Shown here: positions 9,272 to 18,941 of the stretch, piece after piece | Layout of the letters: each line of letters opens with the position of its first letter | Numbering within the stretch: position 1 is the stretch's first letter | DNA from: Pararoseomonas baculiformis | Lineage (GTDB): Bacteria; Pseudomonadota; Alphaproteobacteria; Acetobacterales; Acetobacteraceae | Length of the DNA: 64,000 nucleotides | Assembly: GCF_017813395.1 (NCBI RefSeq) | Contig: NZ_JAGIZB010000002.1 | Location: 124,001-188,000, forward strand | Reading direction: 5' to 3' | The notes under the pieces: model-generated | Seen by the model: the letters and a program-made list of their open reading frames with translations, nothing else | The model's database searches: none | What the model was told of the DNA's origin: nothing | Made by a program: the position numbers and the translations under genes

Positions 9272-10134
9272 TGTCCGAGGAGCTGCTGGTTCCCTTCCTC
9301 TACGACTACATGCTTCGCGCCATGGGGATCAGCATGCTGGTCGGCGCTGTGGCTGGGCTGCTGTCCTGCTATGTCGTGCTGAAGGGCTGGTCGCTGATGG
9401 GCGACGCGCTGAGCCACGCCGTGGTGCCGGGCGTGGTGCTGGCCTGGCTCGGCGGCATCCCCTTCGCGGTCGGCGCCTTCGCCTCCGGCCTCCTCGCCGC
9501 CGGTACCATGGCCGCGCTGCGCGACCGCACCCCGCTGCGCGAGGACACGGTGATCGGCGTGGTCTTCACCGGCTTCTTCGGCCTCGGCCTTTTCCTGCTC
9601 TCCCTCTTTCCATCCAACATCCGGCTGCAGACCATTGTCTTCGGCAATGTGCTCGGCGTCGCCGATGCGGACATCCTGCAGATGGCCATCATCGCCGTCG
9701 CCGTGGTGATCGTGCTGGCGGTGAAGGGGCGGGACCTCATGCTCTCCCTCTTCGATCCCGTGCAGCTCGCCGCGATCGGCGGCAGCCCCGCGGCCATGCG
9801 GCTGCTGCTCCTCACGCTTCTTGCCGCCACGGCTGTCGCGGGGCTGCAGGCTGTGGGGGCGGTGCTCGTCATCGGCATGCTCGTCACGCCCGGCGCCACG
9901 GCCTATCTGCTGACCGACCGCTTCGGGCGCATGGCGGCGCTGGCGGCCGGAATAGGCGCTGCCACTGGCCTGTTCGGGGCCTATGCCAGCTATTTCCTGG
10001 ATGGTTCCACGGGCGGCGTCATCGTCGCCTCCCAGGCGCTGCTTTTCCTGCTGGCCCTCGCCCTGGCGCCACGCCATGGCGTGCTCGCCACGCGCCGTGC
10101 CGCGCGCGACGCCATGGCGGAGGGCGGTGCATGA
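9271..10134 (+). CDS. sitC: Mn/Zn ABC transporter permease
   Basis: A 287-residue ABC-3 family permease with about eight hydrophobic segments. The coupling region is GWSLMGDALSHAVVPGVV, which contacts the ATPase. It is paralogous to the next gene, and the pair forms the heterodimeric channel. Its ATG overlaps the sitB stop by one base and its 3' end overlaps sitD by 4 bases (ATGA), so the four genes form one tightly coupled operon. Confidence 0.92.
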   Translation: MSEELLVPFLYDYMLRAMGISMLVGAVAGLLSCYVVLKGWSLMGDALSHAVVPGVVLAWLGGIPFAVGAFASGLLAAGTMAALRDRTPLREDTVIGVVFTGFFGLGLFLLSLFPSNIRLQTIVFGNVLGVADADILQMAIIAVAVVIVLAVKGRDLMLSLFDPVQLAAIGGSPAAMRLLLLTLLAATAVAGLQAVGAVLVIGMLVTPGATAYLLTDRFGRMAALAAGIGAATGLFGAYASYFLDGSTGGVIVASQALLFLLALALAPRHGVLATRRAARDAMAEGGA

Positions 10135-10967
10135 CCGCGCTGATCGAACCCTGGACCCATGACTTCATGCAGCAGGCGCTGCTGGTCGGGCTGGTGGTTG
10201 CCGTTCTCTCGGCCATCCTCTCCTGCTTCGTGGTGCTGAAGGGCTGGTCGCTGATGGGTGATGCCGTCAGCCACGCCATCCTGCCCGGCGTGGTCGGCGC
10301 CTGGCTGCTCGGGCTGCCGCTGGTGCTCGGCGCCTTCGCCGCAGGGCTTCTCTGTGCCGTCTCATCCGGCTCCATCCGTGCGGTCAGCCGCGTGAAGGAG
10401 GATGCCGCGATGGGCGTGGTGTTCAGCGGCATGTTTGCCCTCGGGCTCGTCATGCTGAGCCAGGTCCGCTCCAACATGCATCTCTCCCACGTGCTCTTCG
10501 GCAGCATCCTCGGCATCGAGGCAGAAGACCTCTGGCAGACCCTCGGCATTGCCGCGGCGGCGCTGCTCATCCTGGCCGTTCGGGGGAGGGACCTGATGCT
10601 CTTCTGCTTCGATCCGGGCCAGGCGCGGGTCGTGGGGCTCGATCTCGGCCGCCTGCGCCTCATCCTCCTGGTTGTGCTTGCCGCCAGCATCGTTTCCGCG
10701 GTCCAGGCGGTCGGCGTCATCCTCGTCGTGGCCCTGCTGATCACGCCCGGCGCCATCGGCCTGCTCATGGCCGCGCGCTTCGGGCGCATGATGATGGTCG
10801 CCGTGGGCAGCGCCTGCCTTGCCGTAGTGGCGGGCATTCAGATGAGCTTCATGCTCGATGCCTCCACGGCCGGCTCGATCGTGGTGGTGCTCTCTGGCCT
10901 TTTTATCCTTGCCCTTCTCGCCTCACCCCGGCACGGCCTCCTGCGCGCACGGCGCGCGGCGGGGTAG
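10131..10967 (+). CDS. sitD: Mn/Zn ABC transporter permease
   Basis: A 278-residue ABC-3 permease, the second subunit of the channel. It shares the GWSLMGDAVSHAILPGVV motif and the ITPGAIGLLMAARFGRM segment with sitC, so the pair arose by duplication. About eight membrane spans are visible, and a short basic tail (SPRHGLLRARRAAG) ends the protein. It is the last gene of the operon; the next gene, on the other strand, ends 16 bases later. Confidence 0.92.
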   Translation: MTALIEPWTHDFMQQALLVGLVVAVLSAILSCFVVLKGWSLMGDAVSHAILPGVVGAWLLGLPLVLGAFAAGLLCAVSSGSIRAVSRVKEDAAMGVVFSGMFALGLVMLSQVRSNMHLSHVLFGSILGIEAEDLWQTLGIAAAALLILAVRGRDLMLFCFDPGQARVVGLDLGRLRLILLVVLAASIVSAVQAVGVILVVALLITPGAIGLLMAARFGRMMMVAVGSACLAVVAGIQMSFMLDASTAGSIVVVLSGLFILALLASPRHGLLRARRAAG

Positions 10968-10982
10968 GGACCGTGTGGGGCC

Positions 10983-11453
10983 TCAGGCGATCGGCAGCGC
11001 GGCCGAGCGCTTGATCTGCCCCAGTGCGAAGCTGGATTCGATGGAGGCCACGCCCTCCAGCCGCGTCAGCTTCTCCTTCAGGAAGCGCTCATAGGCTTCG
11101 ATGTCGCGCACCACGATCCGCAGCAGGTAGTCGCGCTGCCCTGTCATCAGGTAGCAGTCCACCACCTCCGGCCAGCGGGCGATCGTCGCCTCGAACCGGT
11201 CCAGCGCCTCCTCCCGCTGCCGCTCCAGCTTCACGGAGGCGAAGACGCTGACGGGCAGCCCCACCCGCGCCTGATCTATCACCGCCGCATAGCCCTTGAT
11301 GATCCCGGCCGCCTCCAGCGCCCGCATCCGGCGCAGGCAGGGGGAGGGGGAGAGGCCGCAGCGCTCCGCGAGCTCCTGGATCGTCAGCCGGCCTTCGACC
11401 TGTAGCGCGGCGATGATGCGCCGGTCCGTCGCGTCCAAACCCCGTTCAGCCAT
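10983..11453 (-). CDS. Lrp/AsnC-family transcriptional regulator
   Basis: A 156-residue regulator. The N-terminal HTH (LDATDRRIIAALQVEGRLTIQ and SPSPCLRRMRALEAAG) is followed by the RAM ligand-binding and oligomerisation domain (about 70-145), which ends in IESSFALGQIKRSAALPIA, typical of Lrp. It is divergent from the AceE-like gene at 11581 across a 127-base gap, so that gene is its likely target, with an amino or keto acid as effector. The ATG at 11453 gives the normal family length. Confidence 0.92.
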   Translation of the reverse strand: MAERGLDATDRRIIAALQVEGRLTIQELAERCGLSPSPCLRRMRALEAAGIIKGYAAVIDQARVGLPVSVFASVKLERQREEALDRFEATIARWPEVVDCYLMTGQRDYLLRIVVRDIEAYERFLKEKLTRLEGVASIESSFALGQIKRSAALPIA

Positions 11454-11580
11454 TTTCTGCCCTGTATCCCGCCCTGATTGGTAGATCCTGCCACAACTCC
11501 GCATCGCCAAGGCGAAAAGGGGCGAAAAATGCCCTTGCCGCCGTCCTAGGGTTCCAGCAACGAAGGTGGAGGGAAGCATC

Positions 11581-13968
11581 ATGGCCACAGACCGGATCCG
11601 TGTCCTGGCGGAGCTGGAGCGCAAGATCCTGTGGCTGGCCACATGGACCGTCCATCACGCCAATCACCTCCGTCCCAATCCGGACGGGCTGAAGGTCGGC
11701 GGGCACCAGGCCTCCTCCGCTTCCATGGCGACGATCATGACAGCGCTCTACCTGGCCGTGCTGCGCCCGCAGGACCGGGTGGCGGTGAAGCCCCATGCCT
11801 CGCCCGCCTTCCACGCCATCCAGTATCTGCTGGGCCGCCAGACGCGCGAGAAGCTGGAGCATTTCCGCGGGCTCGGTGGGGCGCAGTCCTATCCCTCGCG
11901 CACCAAGGACACGGACGATGTGGATTTCTCCACCGGCTCCGTCGGCCTTGGCGTGGCGCAGACGCTCTTCTCATCGCTCGTGCAGGACTATGTCCGCGCG
12001 AAGGGCTGGGGCGTGGGACCGGAAGGGCGGATGGTGGCCCTGCTTGGCGACGCCGAGATGGACGAGGGCAACATCTTCGAGGCACTGGCCGAGGGTTGGA
12101 AGCACGGGCTGCGCAACACCTGGTGGGTGGTGGACTACAACCGCCAGAGCCTGGATGCCGTGGTGCGCGAAGGCCTCTGGTCCCGGCTGGAGGCGACCTT
12201 CCGCAATTTCGGCTGGGATGTGGTGGTCCTCCGCCACGGCACGCTGCAGCGGGCCGCCTTCGCCGAGCCGGGCGGCGAGCGCCTGCGCGCATGGATCGAG
12301 GCCTGTCCCAACCAGCTCTATTCCGCGCTCACCTTCCAGGGCGGCGCGGCCTGGCGCCGGCGTCTGCTCGACGACCTGGGCGACCAGGGCGAGGTCTCCA
12401 ACCTCATCGCCCGCCGTTCGGATGAGGCACTGGCGGAGCTGATGGGCAATCTCGGCGGGCATGACCTGCCGACCCTGCTGGAGGCCCTCGAGACGGCGGC
12501 CCGGCATGACCGCCCCACCTGCTTCATCGCCTACACCATCAAAGGCGCCGGCCTGCCCCTGGCCGGGCACAAGGACAACCATGCAGGGCTGCTGACCCCC
12601 GCGCAGCTGGAGGGCTTCCGCGCAACGATGCGGGTGCGGGAGGGACATGAGTGGGACCTCTTCGAGGGGCTGGAGCTGCCCGAGGCGGAGCTGCGCGCCT
12701 TTCTCACCACCATTCCCTTCGCGCAGCCGGCCGCAAGGCGGCACGAGGTTCCCGCCATTTCCGTGCCTGCATCCCTGGGCGTGCCGGCCCAGCCGGTCAT
12801 GTCCACCCAGCAGGGCTTCGGCCTGCTGATGCATGAGATCGCCAAGGGCGACACGGAACTGGCGCGACGCATCGTCACCACCTCGCCCGATGTCACCGTT
12901 TCCACGAATCTCGGTGCCTGGGTGAACCGCCGCGGCCTCTATGCGCGGGAGGAGATGGCGGACATCTTCCGGCGGGAACGCATTCCCTCCACCTTCAACT
13001 GGCAGGCTTCCCCGGGCGGGCAGCACATGGAACTCGGCATCGCGGAGATGAACCTGTTCCTCATGCTTTCCGCCCTTGGGCTGTCGCATTCGGTGAACGG
13101 CGCGCGGCTCCTGCCCGTGGGCACGCTCTACGACCCGTTCATTGAGCGCGGCCTCGATGCGCTGAACTATGCCTGCTACCAGGATGCGCGCTTCATCACC
13201 GTGGCCACCCCTTCCGGCGTGACGCTCGCGCCCGAGGGAGGCGCCCACCAGTCCATCAAGACGCCGCTGATCGGCCTGTCGCAGGACGGGCTGGCGAGCT
13301 TCGAGCCCGCCTTCGTGGACGAACTGGCCGTGATGCTGCGCTTCGCCCTTGAGCAGATGCAGCGCCACGGGACGCCGGCACCGGACGACCTGCTGCGCGA
13401 TGCCGCGGGCGGTGCCGCCTATCTGCGCCTCTCCACCCGCAGCATCGAGCAGCCGCAGCGCCGCATGGATGCGCAGCTGGAGGCCGACATCCTGGCCGGC
13501 GGCTACTGGCTCCGCCGCCCCGGGCCGAATGCCGAGCTGGTGGTGGCCTATGCGGGCGCGATTGCTCCTGAGGCCATCGCCGCCACGGGGATGCTGGCCG
13601 AGGATCGGCGCGATGTCGGCCTGCTGGCCGTCACCTCCGCCGATCGCCTGCATGCCGGCTGGTTGGCGGCACAGCGCCGGCGTGACGAGGGGAATCATGG
13701 CGCACGCAGCCATGCCGAGCACCTGCTCGCCCCGCTGCCCCGGCATTGCGGGCTGGTCACGGTCCTGGACGGCCATCCGGCCACCCTCGCCTGGCTCGGC
13801 GGCGTGGAAGGGCACCGCACCCGGGCCCTGGGGGTGGAGCGCTTCGGTCAAACCGGCACGATCGCCGACCTGTACCGGATCAACGGCATCGATGCGGAGG
13901 GCATCGCGGCGGCGGCGCAGACGGTCACGCCGGGCCGCCCGGTGCGCCACCTCCGGCGCGCCTCCTGA
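11581..13968 (+). CDS. AceE-like thiamine-diphosphate E1 component (pyruvate dehydrogenase/transketolase superfamily)
   Basis: A 795-residue single-chain ThDP enzyme laid out like homodimeric pyruvate dehydrogenase E1. The Mg/ThDP motif starts at GDAEMDEGN (about 156-164) and ends at DYNRQSLD. The transketolase-type pyrimidine domain follows (about 410-620), and a C-terminal domain completes it. It is about 90 residues shorter than E. coli AceE (887) and has no E2 or E3 gene beside it. That argues that it is either the E1 of a complex encoded elsewhere or a stand-alone relative with a different 2-keto acid. The divergent Lrp regulator suggests amino-acid-linked control. The ATG at 11581 follows GGAGGGAAGC. 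Confidence 0.8.
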   Translation: MATDRIRVLAELERKILWLATWTVHHANHLRPNPDGLKVGGHQASSASMATIMTALYLAVLRPQDRVAVKPHASPAFHAIQYLLGRQTREKLEHFRGLGGAQSYPSRTKDTDDVDFSTGSVGLGVAQTLFSSLVQDYVRAKGWGVGPEGRMVALLGDAEMDEGNIFEALAEGWKHGLRNTWWVVDYNRQSLDAVVREGLWSRLEATFRNFGWDVVVLRHGTLQRAAFAEPGGERLRAWIEACPNQLYSALTFQGGAAWRRRLLDDLGDQGEVSNLIARRSDEALAELMGNLGGHDLPTLLEALETAARHDRPTCFIAYTIKGAGLPLAGHKDNHAGLLTPAQLEGFRATMRVREGHEWDLFEGLELPEAELRAFLTTIPFAQPAARRHEVPAISVPASLGVPAQPVMSTQQGFGLLMHEIAKGDTELARRIVTTSPDVTVSTNLGAWVNRRGLYAREEMADIFRRERIPSTFNWQASPGGQHMELGIAEMNLFLMLSALGLSHSVNGARLLPVGTLYDPFIERGLDALNYACYQDARFITVATPSGVTLAPEGGAHQSIKTPLIGLSQDGLASFEPAFVDELAVMLRFALEQMQRHGTPAPDDLLRDAAGGAAYLRLSTRSIEQPQRRMDAQLEADILAGGYWLRRPGPNAELVVAYAGAIAPEAIAATGMLAEDRRDVGLLAVTSADRLHAGWLAAQRRRDEGNHGARSHAEHLLAPLPRHCGLVTVLDGHPATLAWLGGVEGHRTRALGVERFGQTGTIADLYRINGIDAEGIAAAAQTVTPGRPVRHLRRAS

Positions 13969-14011
13969 GGGTGGGGCCGGCGGGATCTTCCGCCGCCCCT
14001 GGAACGCGAAA

Positions 14012-14036
14012 CGGCCCACGTCAGGAACGTGGGCCG
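14012..14036 (-). terminator. Hairpin after glnA
   Basis: A 10-bp perfect stem (CGGCCCACGT/ACGTGGGCCG) with a 5-base loop sits between the convergent ends of the E1 gene and glnA. Only a short T tract follows on the glnA side. It may stop both transcripts. Confidence 0.6.
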
Positions 14037-14068
14037 CCCGCCGGGATACTTCCCGAAGCTCCGCCGGA

Positions 14069-15490
14069 TCAGACGGAGTAGTACATCTCGAACTCGACCG
14101 GGTGCGGCGTGTGCTCGAACTTGTACACGTCCTGCCACTTCAGCTCGATGTAGCTGTCGATCTGGTCCTTCGAGAACACGTCGCCGGCCAGCAGGTACTC
14201 GTGGTCGGCCTCGAGGGACTGCAGCGCCTCGCGCAGCGAGCCGCAGACCGTCGGGATGCCCTTCAGCTCCTCCGGCGGCAGGTCGTACAGGTCCTTGTCC
14301 ATCGCCTCGCCCGGATGGATCTTGTTCTTGATGCCATCAAGACCGGCCATCAGCATCGCGGCGAAGGCGAGGTAGGGGTTCGCGCCCGGATCCGGGAAGC
14401 GCACCTCGACGCGCTTCGCCTTCGGGCTCGTCGCGTAGGGGATGCGGCAGGAGGCGGAGCGGTTGCGGGCCGAATAGGCCAGCAGCACAGGAGCCTCGAA
14501 GCCCGGGATCAGCCGCTTGTAGGAGTTGGTCAGCGGGTTCGTGAACGCGTTGAGGGACTTGGCGTGCTTGATGATGCCGCCGATGTACCACAGCGCGTAG
14601 TCGGACAGGTCCGCATAGCCGTTGCCGGCGAAGAGCGGCTTGCCGTCCTTCCAGATGGACTGGTGCACATGCATGCCCGAGCCGTTGTCGCCATAGATCG
14701 GCTTCGGCATGAAGGTCGCGGTCTTCCCGTAGGAATGCGCCACGTTGTGGATCACGTACTTGTAGATCTGCATGTGGTCGGCCTGCGTGATCAGCGGGCC
14801 GAACTTGGTGCCGAGCTCGTGCTGGCTCTGCGCCACCTCATGGTGGTGCTTCTCGCCGAGGACGCCCATCTCCATCATCGTGGAGAGCATCTCGGCGCGC
14901 AGGTCCTGCTCGCTGTCCACGGGCGCGACGGGGAAATAGCCGCCCTTCACGCCGGGGCGGTGGCCCATGTTCCCCTCGGGGAAGTCCTTCATCGAGGCGC
15001 CGGGGCCCTCGCCGCTCTCCAGCTTGTAGTGGCCGTAATTGCCGCCCGTGCCGAACTTCACGTCGTCGAACACGAAGAACTCGGCCTCGGGCCCGAAGAA
15101 GGCGGTGTCGCCGATGCCGGAGGACTTGAGGTAGGCCTCGGCCTTCTTCGCCGTCGAGCGCGGGTCGCGCGAGTAGGACTGGCCGGTGGAGGGCTCAATG
15201 ATGTCGCAGAACAGGATCAGCTGCGGCTTCGCGCTGAACGGGTCCATGCAGGCATTCAGCGTGTCCGGCATCAGGATCATGTCTGACTCGTTGATCGCCT
15301 TCCAGCCGGCGATCGACGAACCGTCGAACATGATACCCTCGGCGAAGGTATCCTCCTCGATGGTGGAGACATGCTGGGCCGTGTGGTGCCACTTGCCCTT
15401 CGGGTCCGTGAAGCGGAAGTCCACGTACTCGACGCTGTTCTCCTTGATCATCTCCATCACCTTGGAGACGCTATCCTTGTCGTTCGCCAT
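14069..15490 (-). CDS. glnA: Glutamine synthetase type I
   Basis: A 473-residue GSI that makes glutamine from glutamate, ammonia and ATP. Visible hallmarks are the beta-Grasp N-terminus ([17 protein letters not shown]), the metal-site block [12 protein letters not shown], and the [10 protein letters not shown] and [18 protein letters not shown] segments. The DLYDLPPEE loop contains the tyrosine that is adenylylated by GlnE, so activity should be modulated covalently. It lies 133 bases downstream of glnB on the same strand, the classical alphaproteobacterial glnBA order, with the hairpin at 14012-14036 behind it. Confidence 0.97.
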   Translation of the reverse strand: MANDKDSVSKVMEMIKENSVEYVDFRFTDPKGKWHHTAQHVSTIEEDTFAEGIMFDGSSIAGWKAINESDMILMPDTLNACMDPFSAKPQLILFCDIIEPSTGQSYSRDPRSTAKKAEAYLKSSGIGDTAFFGPEAEFFVFDDVKFGTGGNYGHYKLESGEGPGASMKDFPEGNMGHRPGVKGGYFPVAPVDSEQDLRAEMLSTMMEMGVLGEKHHHEVAQSQHELGTKFGPLITQADHMQIYKYVIHNVAHSYGKTATFMPKPIYGDNGSGMHVHQSIWKDGKPLFAGNGYADLSDYALWYIGGIIKHAKSLNAFTNPLTNSYKRLIPGFEAPVLLAYSARNRSASCRIPYATSPKAKRVEVRFPDPGANPYLAFAAMLMAGLDGIKNKIHPGEAMDKDLYDLPPEELKGIPTVCGSLREALQSLEADHEYLLAGDVFSKDQIDSYIELKWQDVYKFEHTPHPVEFEMYYSV

Positions 15491-15623
15491 TTACTGGGTC
15501 CTGTTCCCCTGAAACGCGTTGATCGTCGTGGGACATGCCGTCCCGCGCGGCGGGGCCTTGTCGGCCCCGCCCTGGCCCGCCGCAAGCCCCGGATCCCTCT
15601 CCGGGGCACGCGGCAGGAAACCG

Positions 15624-16037
<414 letters not shown>

Positions 16038-16279
16038 CTAGCGGGCGGACGTTGCACGGCCCGTGCCGGCCGGGCAAGGATGCCGAAGGGTGATTTTCCG
16101 GTCTGCTGGACCGATTTTGCCTTAGCTGTGTGCAATTTGCTGAATCGGCAGGCAAACCCACCCTGCGCGATTGCGTCTCCGGCCCCGCCACACCATCATG
16201 GGCCATTCATCTTGGGCGGGCCCGCCCGGGCACCCGTCCCGCCGGCCAGGCCCGCAGCTTCTGGAATGCCGCGCCTGTC

Positions 16280-17497
16280 ATGACCACATCCAGCCCGCCC
16301 CCGCTCAAGCCGCAGAACGATCTGCTCTCCGCCACGGGAACGACCGTCTTCACCGTGATGTCCGCCCTGGCGGTCCAACACGGCGCGATCAATCTCGGGC
16401 AGGGCTTCCCGGACTATGAGGGCCCCGAGCCGGTCATCCGCGCGGCGGCCGAGGCGTTGCTGGACAACCGCAACCAGTATCCCCCGCTCACCGGCGTGCC
16501 GGAGCTCCGCGCCGCCGTGTCCGAGGCGAACCGCCGCTTCTACGGGCTGGAAATCGATCCGGTCTCCGAGGTGGTTGTCACCTCCGGCGCCACCGAGGCC
16601 ATCACTGCCTGCCTCATGGCCGTGCTCAACCCCGGCGACGAATGCGTCCTCATCGAGCCGCTCTACGACACCTACCTGCCCGTGGTGCGGATGCTCGGCG
16701 CCATCCCGCGGCTGGTCCGCCTGACCCCGCCCAAATGGGAGCTGCCCCGTGCGGAACTGGCCGCAGCCTTCGGCTCGAAGACCAAGGCCATCCTGCTCAA
16801 CTCGCCCATGAATCCCGCCGGCAAGGTCTTCACCGCCGCGGAGCTGGCCTTCATCGCCGATCTCGTCCAGCGCCACGGCGCCTATGCCGTGTGCGACGAG
16901 GTCTATGAGCACCTGACCTTCGATGGCTGGGCCCATATCCCCCTGATGACGTTGCCCGGCATGCGCGAGCGCTGCATGCGCATCGGCAGCGCGGGCAAGA
17001 CCTTCAGCCTTACGGGATGGAAGGTGGGCTACATCACCGCCGACAAGTCGCTGGCCCCCAACATCGCCAAGGCGCACCAGCTCCTCACCTTCACCACCCC
17101 GCCCAACCTGCAGCGCGCGGTGGCGGTGGGGCTGGGCATGGAAACCTCCTACTTCGCCGGCCTCTCCGCCTCGCTCCAGGCAAAGCGGGACCGGCTGGCG
17201 GCCGGTCTCTCCGCGCTGGGCTTCGGCGTGCTGCCCACCCAAGGCTCCTACTTCATCACCGCCGATTTCCGTCCGCTGGGCTACACCGGGGACGACGTGG
17301 ACTTCTGCCGACACATCACCGAGGCGGCGAAGGTCACCGCCATTCCCGTTTCGGCCTTCTATGGGCCGGGCGAGGGGGCGCCGAGCCATTTCGCCCGCTT
17401 TGCCTTCTGCAAGGCCGATGCGGTTCTGGATGAGGCCCTGGCCCGCCTTGCCGCCTGGAAGCAGGCCCGAACCGCCGGGGTGCGCGCGGCAGGCTGA
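16280..17497 (+). CDS. Class I/II PLP aminotransferase (methionine/kynurenine aminotransferase-like)
   Basis: A 405-residue fold-type I aminotransferase. Recognisable parts are the N-terminal INLGQGFPDYEGP, the SGATEAITACL loop, NSPMNPAGKVF with the conserved Asn, the CDEVYEHL aspartate, and the Schiff-base lysine in SAGKTFSLTGWKVG. FAFCK near the end is the carboxylate-binding position. The set resembles YbdL-type methionine aminotransferase and glutamine transaminase K; exact donors cannot be read from the sequence. It stands alone, divergent from glnB. The ATG at 16280 was chosen from the family N-terminus. Confidence 0.88.
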   Translation: MTTSSPPPLKPQNDLLSATGTTVFTVMSALAVQHGAINLGQGFPDYEGPEPVIRAAAEALLDNRNQYPPLTGVPELRAAVSEANRRFYGLEIDPVSEVVVTSGATEAITACLMAVLNPGDECVLIEPLYDTYLPVVRMLGAIPRLVRLTPPKWELPRAELAAAFGSKTKAILLNSPMNPAGKVFTAAELAFIADLVQRHGAYAVCDEVYEHLTFDGWAHIPLMTLPGMRERCMRIGSAGKTFSLTGWKVGYITADKSLAPNIAKAHQLLTFTTPPNLQRAVAVGLGMETSYFAGLSASLQAKRDRLAAGLSALGFGVLPTQGSYFITADFRPLGYTGDDVDFCRHITEAAKVTAIPVSAFYGPGEGAPSHFARFAFCKADAVLDEALARLAAWKQARTAGVRAAG

Positions 17498-17542
17498 GAG
17501 TAGTGGGGAAGGGGGAGCCGTTCTCCCCCGTCCGTCCCTGAA

Positions 17543-17962
17543 TCACCGCCAGCCGCGATACGGCCAGGGTTCGCAAGCGATCCCGTCATCATCGGCATCG
17601 AGATGCGGCCAGTAGCCTGGTTCCCCGCGCCTCGCAGGGGCCAGGCCGACGGCGCGGGCCGTATCACAGCTTCGGGCCGCCATCCGATGCCGCGCCTCAA
17701 GGCTCAGGGTCGAGGCGCCCTGGCCGCCATGCCCCATCCAGGCCTGCGGGGTAGCAGGACTCGGGGCATAGGCCATGTAACCTCCTGCGAGAAGGCCGAG
17801 AAGCAGGAGAGGCGCATAGCCCACGGCGCGTCGTAACGCGCGTTTGCGGCGCACGGCGCGGTCATGACGATGCCAGGTGGAAAGCTTGGGCTTCGCGCGG
17901 CCCGCCGTCGGGCCCTCACCCTTGATGAGGCGGACGGCCGATTTTCCCCAAAAGGTTGTCAA
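17543..17962 (-). CDS. Membrane-anchored excalibur-domain protein
   Basis: About 139 residues from a TTG start with GGAGG 5 bases upstream; the start is uncertain. A basic cytoplasmic N-terminus is followed by one TM helix (YAPLLLLGLLAGGYMAYA) and a C-terminal excalibur motif. The motif has Cys in RSCDTARAVGLAPA, then GEPGYWPHLDADDDGIACE, whose DxDxDGxxCE pattern resembles a calcium-binding loop. Excalibur domains occur in extracellular proteins and nuclease-like envelope proteins; no specific role is known. Confidence 0.75.
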   Translation of the reverse strand: MTTFWGKSAVRLIKGEGPTAGRAKPKLSTWHRHDRAVRRKRALRRAVGYAPLLLLGLLAGGYMAYAPSPATPQAWMGHGGQGASTLSLEARHRMAARSCDTARAVGLAPARRGEPGYWPHLDADDDGIACEPWPYRGWR

Positions 17963-18227
17963 ACGAACCTCCAAAGCCCGCCATGATTGTAATCGCCTGC
18001 TGAGAGATCTCGCCAGCGGGAAAGCTGTCAAAAGTTGCTGGGCCGCAGCCTGATGAGGCCTGACAGCGTGTGCCAATGAAGGACAGGAGCGTCGTCGAGC
18101 AGCGGTCAAAGCTACTCCCCGGCGGTGGCGGGCCGGTTTCGCGAGCCTGAGCGAGCCAACCCGGTTGACGCCGCCCCGCCATGCTTCTAAATCGCGCCGC
18201 CGACCGGAATTCGCGGTCGGCCTTATG
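17963..18227. other. Intergenic region before tRNA-His
   Basis: About 265 bases between the excalibur gene and the tRNA. It must hold the promoters for both, but I could not pick convincing -35/-10 elements, and no open frame with a good start is visible. Confidence 0.4.
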
Positions 18228-18300
18228 GCGGCCTTAGCTCAGTCGGTAGAGCGCCACGTTGTGGTCGTGGATGTCACGGGTTCGAGCCCCGTAGGTCGCC
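18228..18300 (+). tRNA. tRNA-His (anticodon GTG)
   Basis: A complete cloverleaf. The acceptor GCGGCCT pairs with AGGTCGC, the D arm is GCTC..GAGC, and the anticodon arm CCACG-TTGTGGT-CGTGG has GTG in the loop. The T arm is ACGGG-TTCGAGC-CCCGT. The discriminator is C73 and a genomic G precedes position 1 (18227), giving the extra G-1:C73 pair typical of tRNA-His. The CCA end is not fully encoded (CAT follows), so it would be added after transcription. Confidence 0.96.
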
Positions 18301-18465
18301 CATTCTTTCCCGGATCTGAATCCTTTCCCACATCCGTTGTACGCGGCCGGTTTGCAATCTCTGGTTGTGTCGAAGGTTGCCATAGAAACCACCGATTGGT
18401 CCTTTCTCCCTCGTTTTCATACCCTTGCTCCAGCGGCACCGAGCCGCGAAGAGGGAAAGACGAGA

Positions 18466-18855
18466 ATGAACCAGACCCGGTGGACGCGCTTTATGCCTGC
18501 CCTGGCGCTGACCCTGGCCGGAGCCTCCATGGCGGTCAGCCCCGCCGCCGCTCAGCAGCGCTATTGCGATGGCCGCCTCATGGCTGATGTCACCGTGCAG
18601 TACCGCCCAACCACCGGTGGCGGGCTGATGGGTGACTATGCCGTCCTCCTCCGGGCACAGAGCGGCTTTGTCCGTTACCAGATCAGCGTTGACCACGACC
18701 TGCCTGCGGGCGGCGGCATCCACTTCAACCATGCCGGAAGCGTCATTGCCGGGCACGCCCTGCCGCTTCGCATCGGTTCGCTGCCGATCGCCAGCCCGGA
18801 AGGGACCGGTGTGCAGGACGTGCAGCGCGCACTCCGTATCAACTGCACCACCTGA
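18466..18855 (+). CDS. Small secreted protein of unknown function
   Basis: 129 residues with a clear signal peptide (positively charged MNQTRWTR, a hydrophobic stretch, and cleavage near AAAQQ at about 30). The mature part of about 100 residues has two cysteines (in RYCDG and INCTT) that could form one disulfide. I do not recognise the family. GAGGGAAAG precedes the ATG. An 11-bp hairpin follows the gene at 18884-18920. Confidence 0.7.
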   Translation: MNQTRWTRFMPALALTLAGASMAVSPAAAQQRYCDGRLMADVTVQYRPTTGGGLMGDYAVLLRAQSGFVRYQISVDHDLPAGGGIHFNHAGSVIAGHALPLRIGSLPIASPEGTGVQDVQRALRINCTT

Positions 18856-18883
18856 ATATACGCCCGGCGGATTGACACCGGGG

Positions 18884-18920
18884 CGCGCCGCTCCCGAACC
18901 TCGGGGAAAGGAGCGGCGCG
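18884..18920 (+). terminator. GC-rich hairpin
   Basis: An 11-bp perfect stem (CGCGCCGCTCC/GGAGCGGCGCG) flanks a 15-base loop that can itself form a short CCGA/TCGG pair. There is no T tract. It could end the upstream gene or be a leader structure of the SDR gene that begins at 18942. Confidence 0.4.
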
Positions 18921-18941
18921 GCCGCCCGTCGGAGGAACACC

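Noticed and set aside
11454-11580. GGCGAAAA repeated twice (about 11513-11536) in the lrp-E1 gap
   Set aside because: It is too short and simple to call an Lrp operator without comparison to relatives.
11971-14019. 682-residue open frame on the minus strand across the E1 gene
   Set aside because: It is antisense to a well-conserved enzyme and has the low-complexity composition typical of shadow frames.
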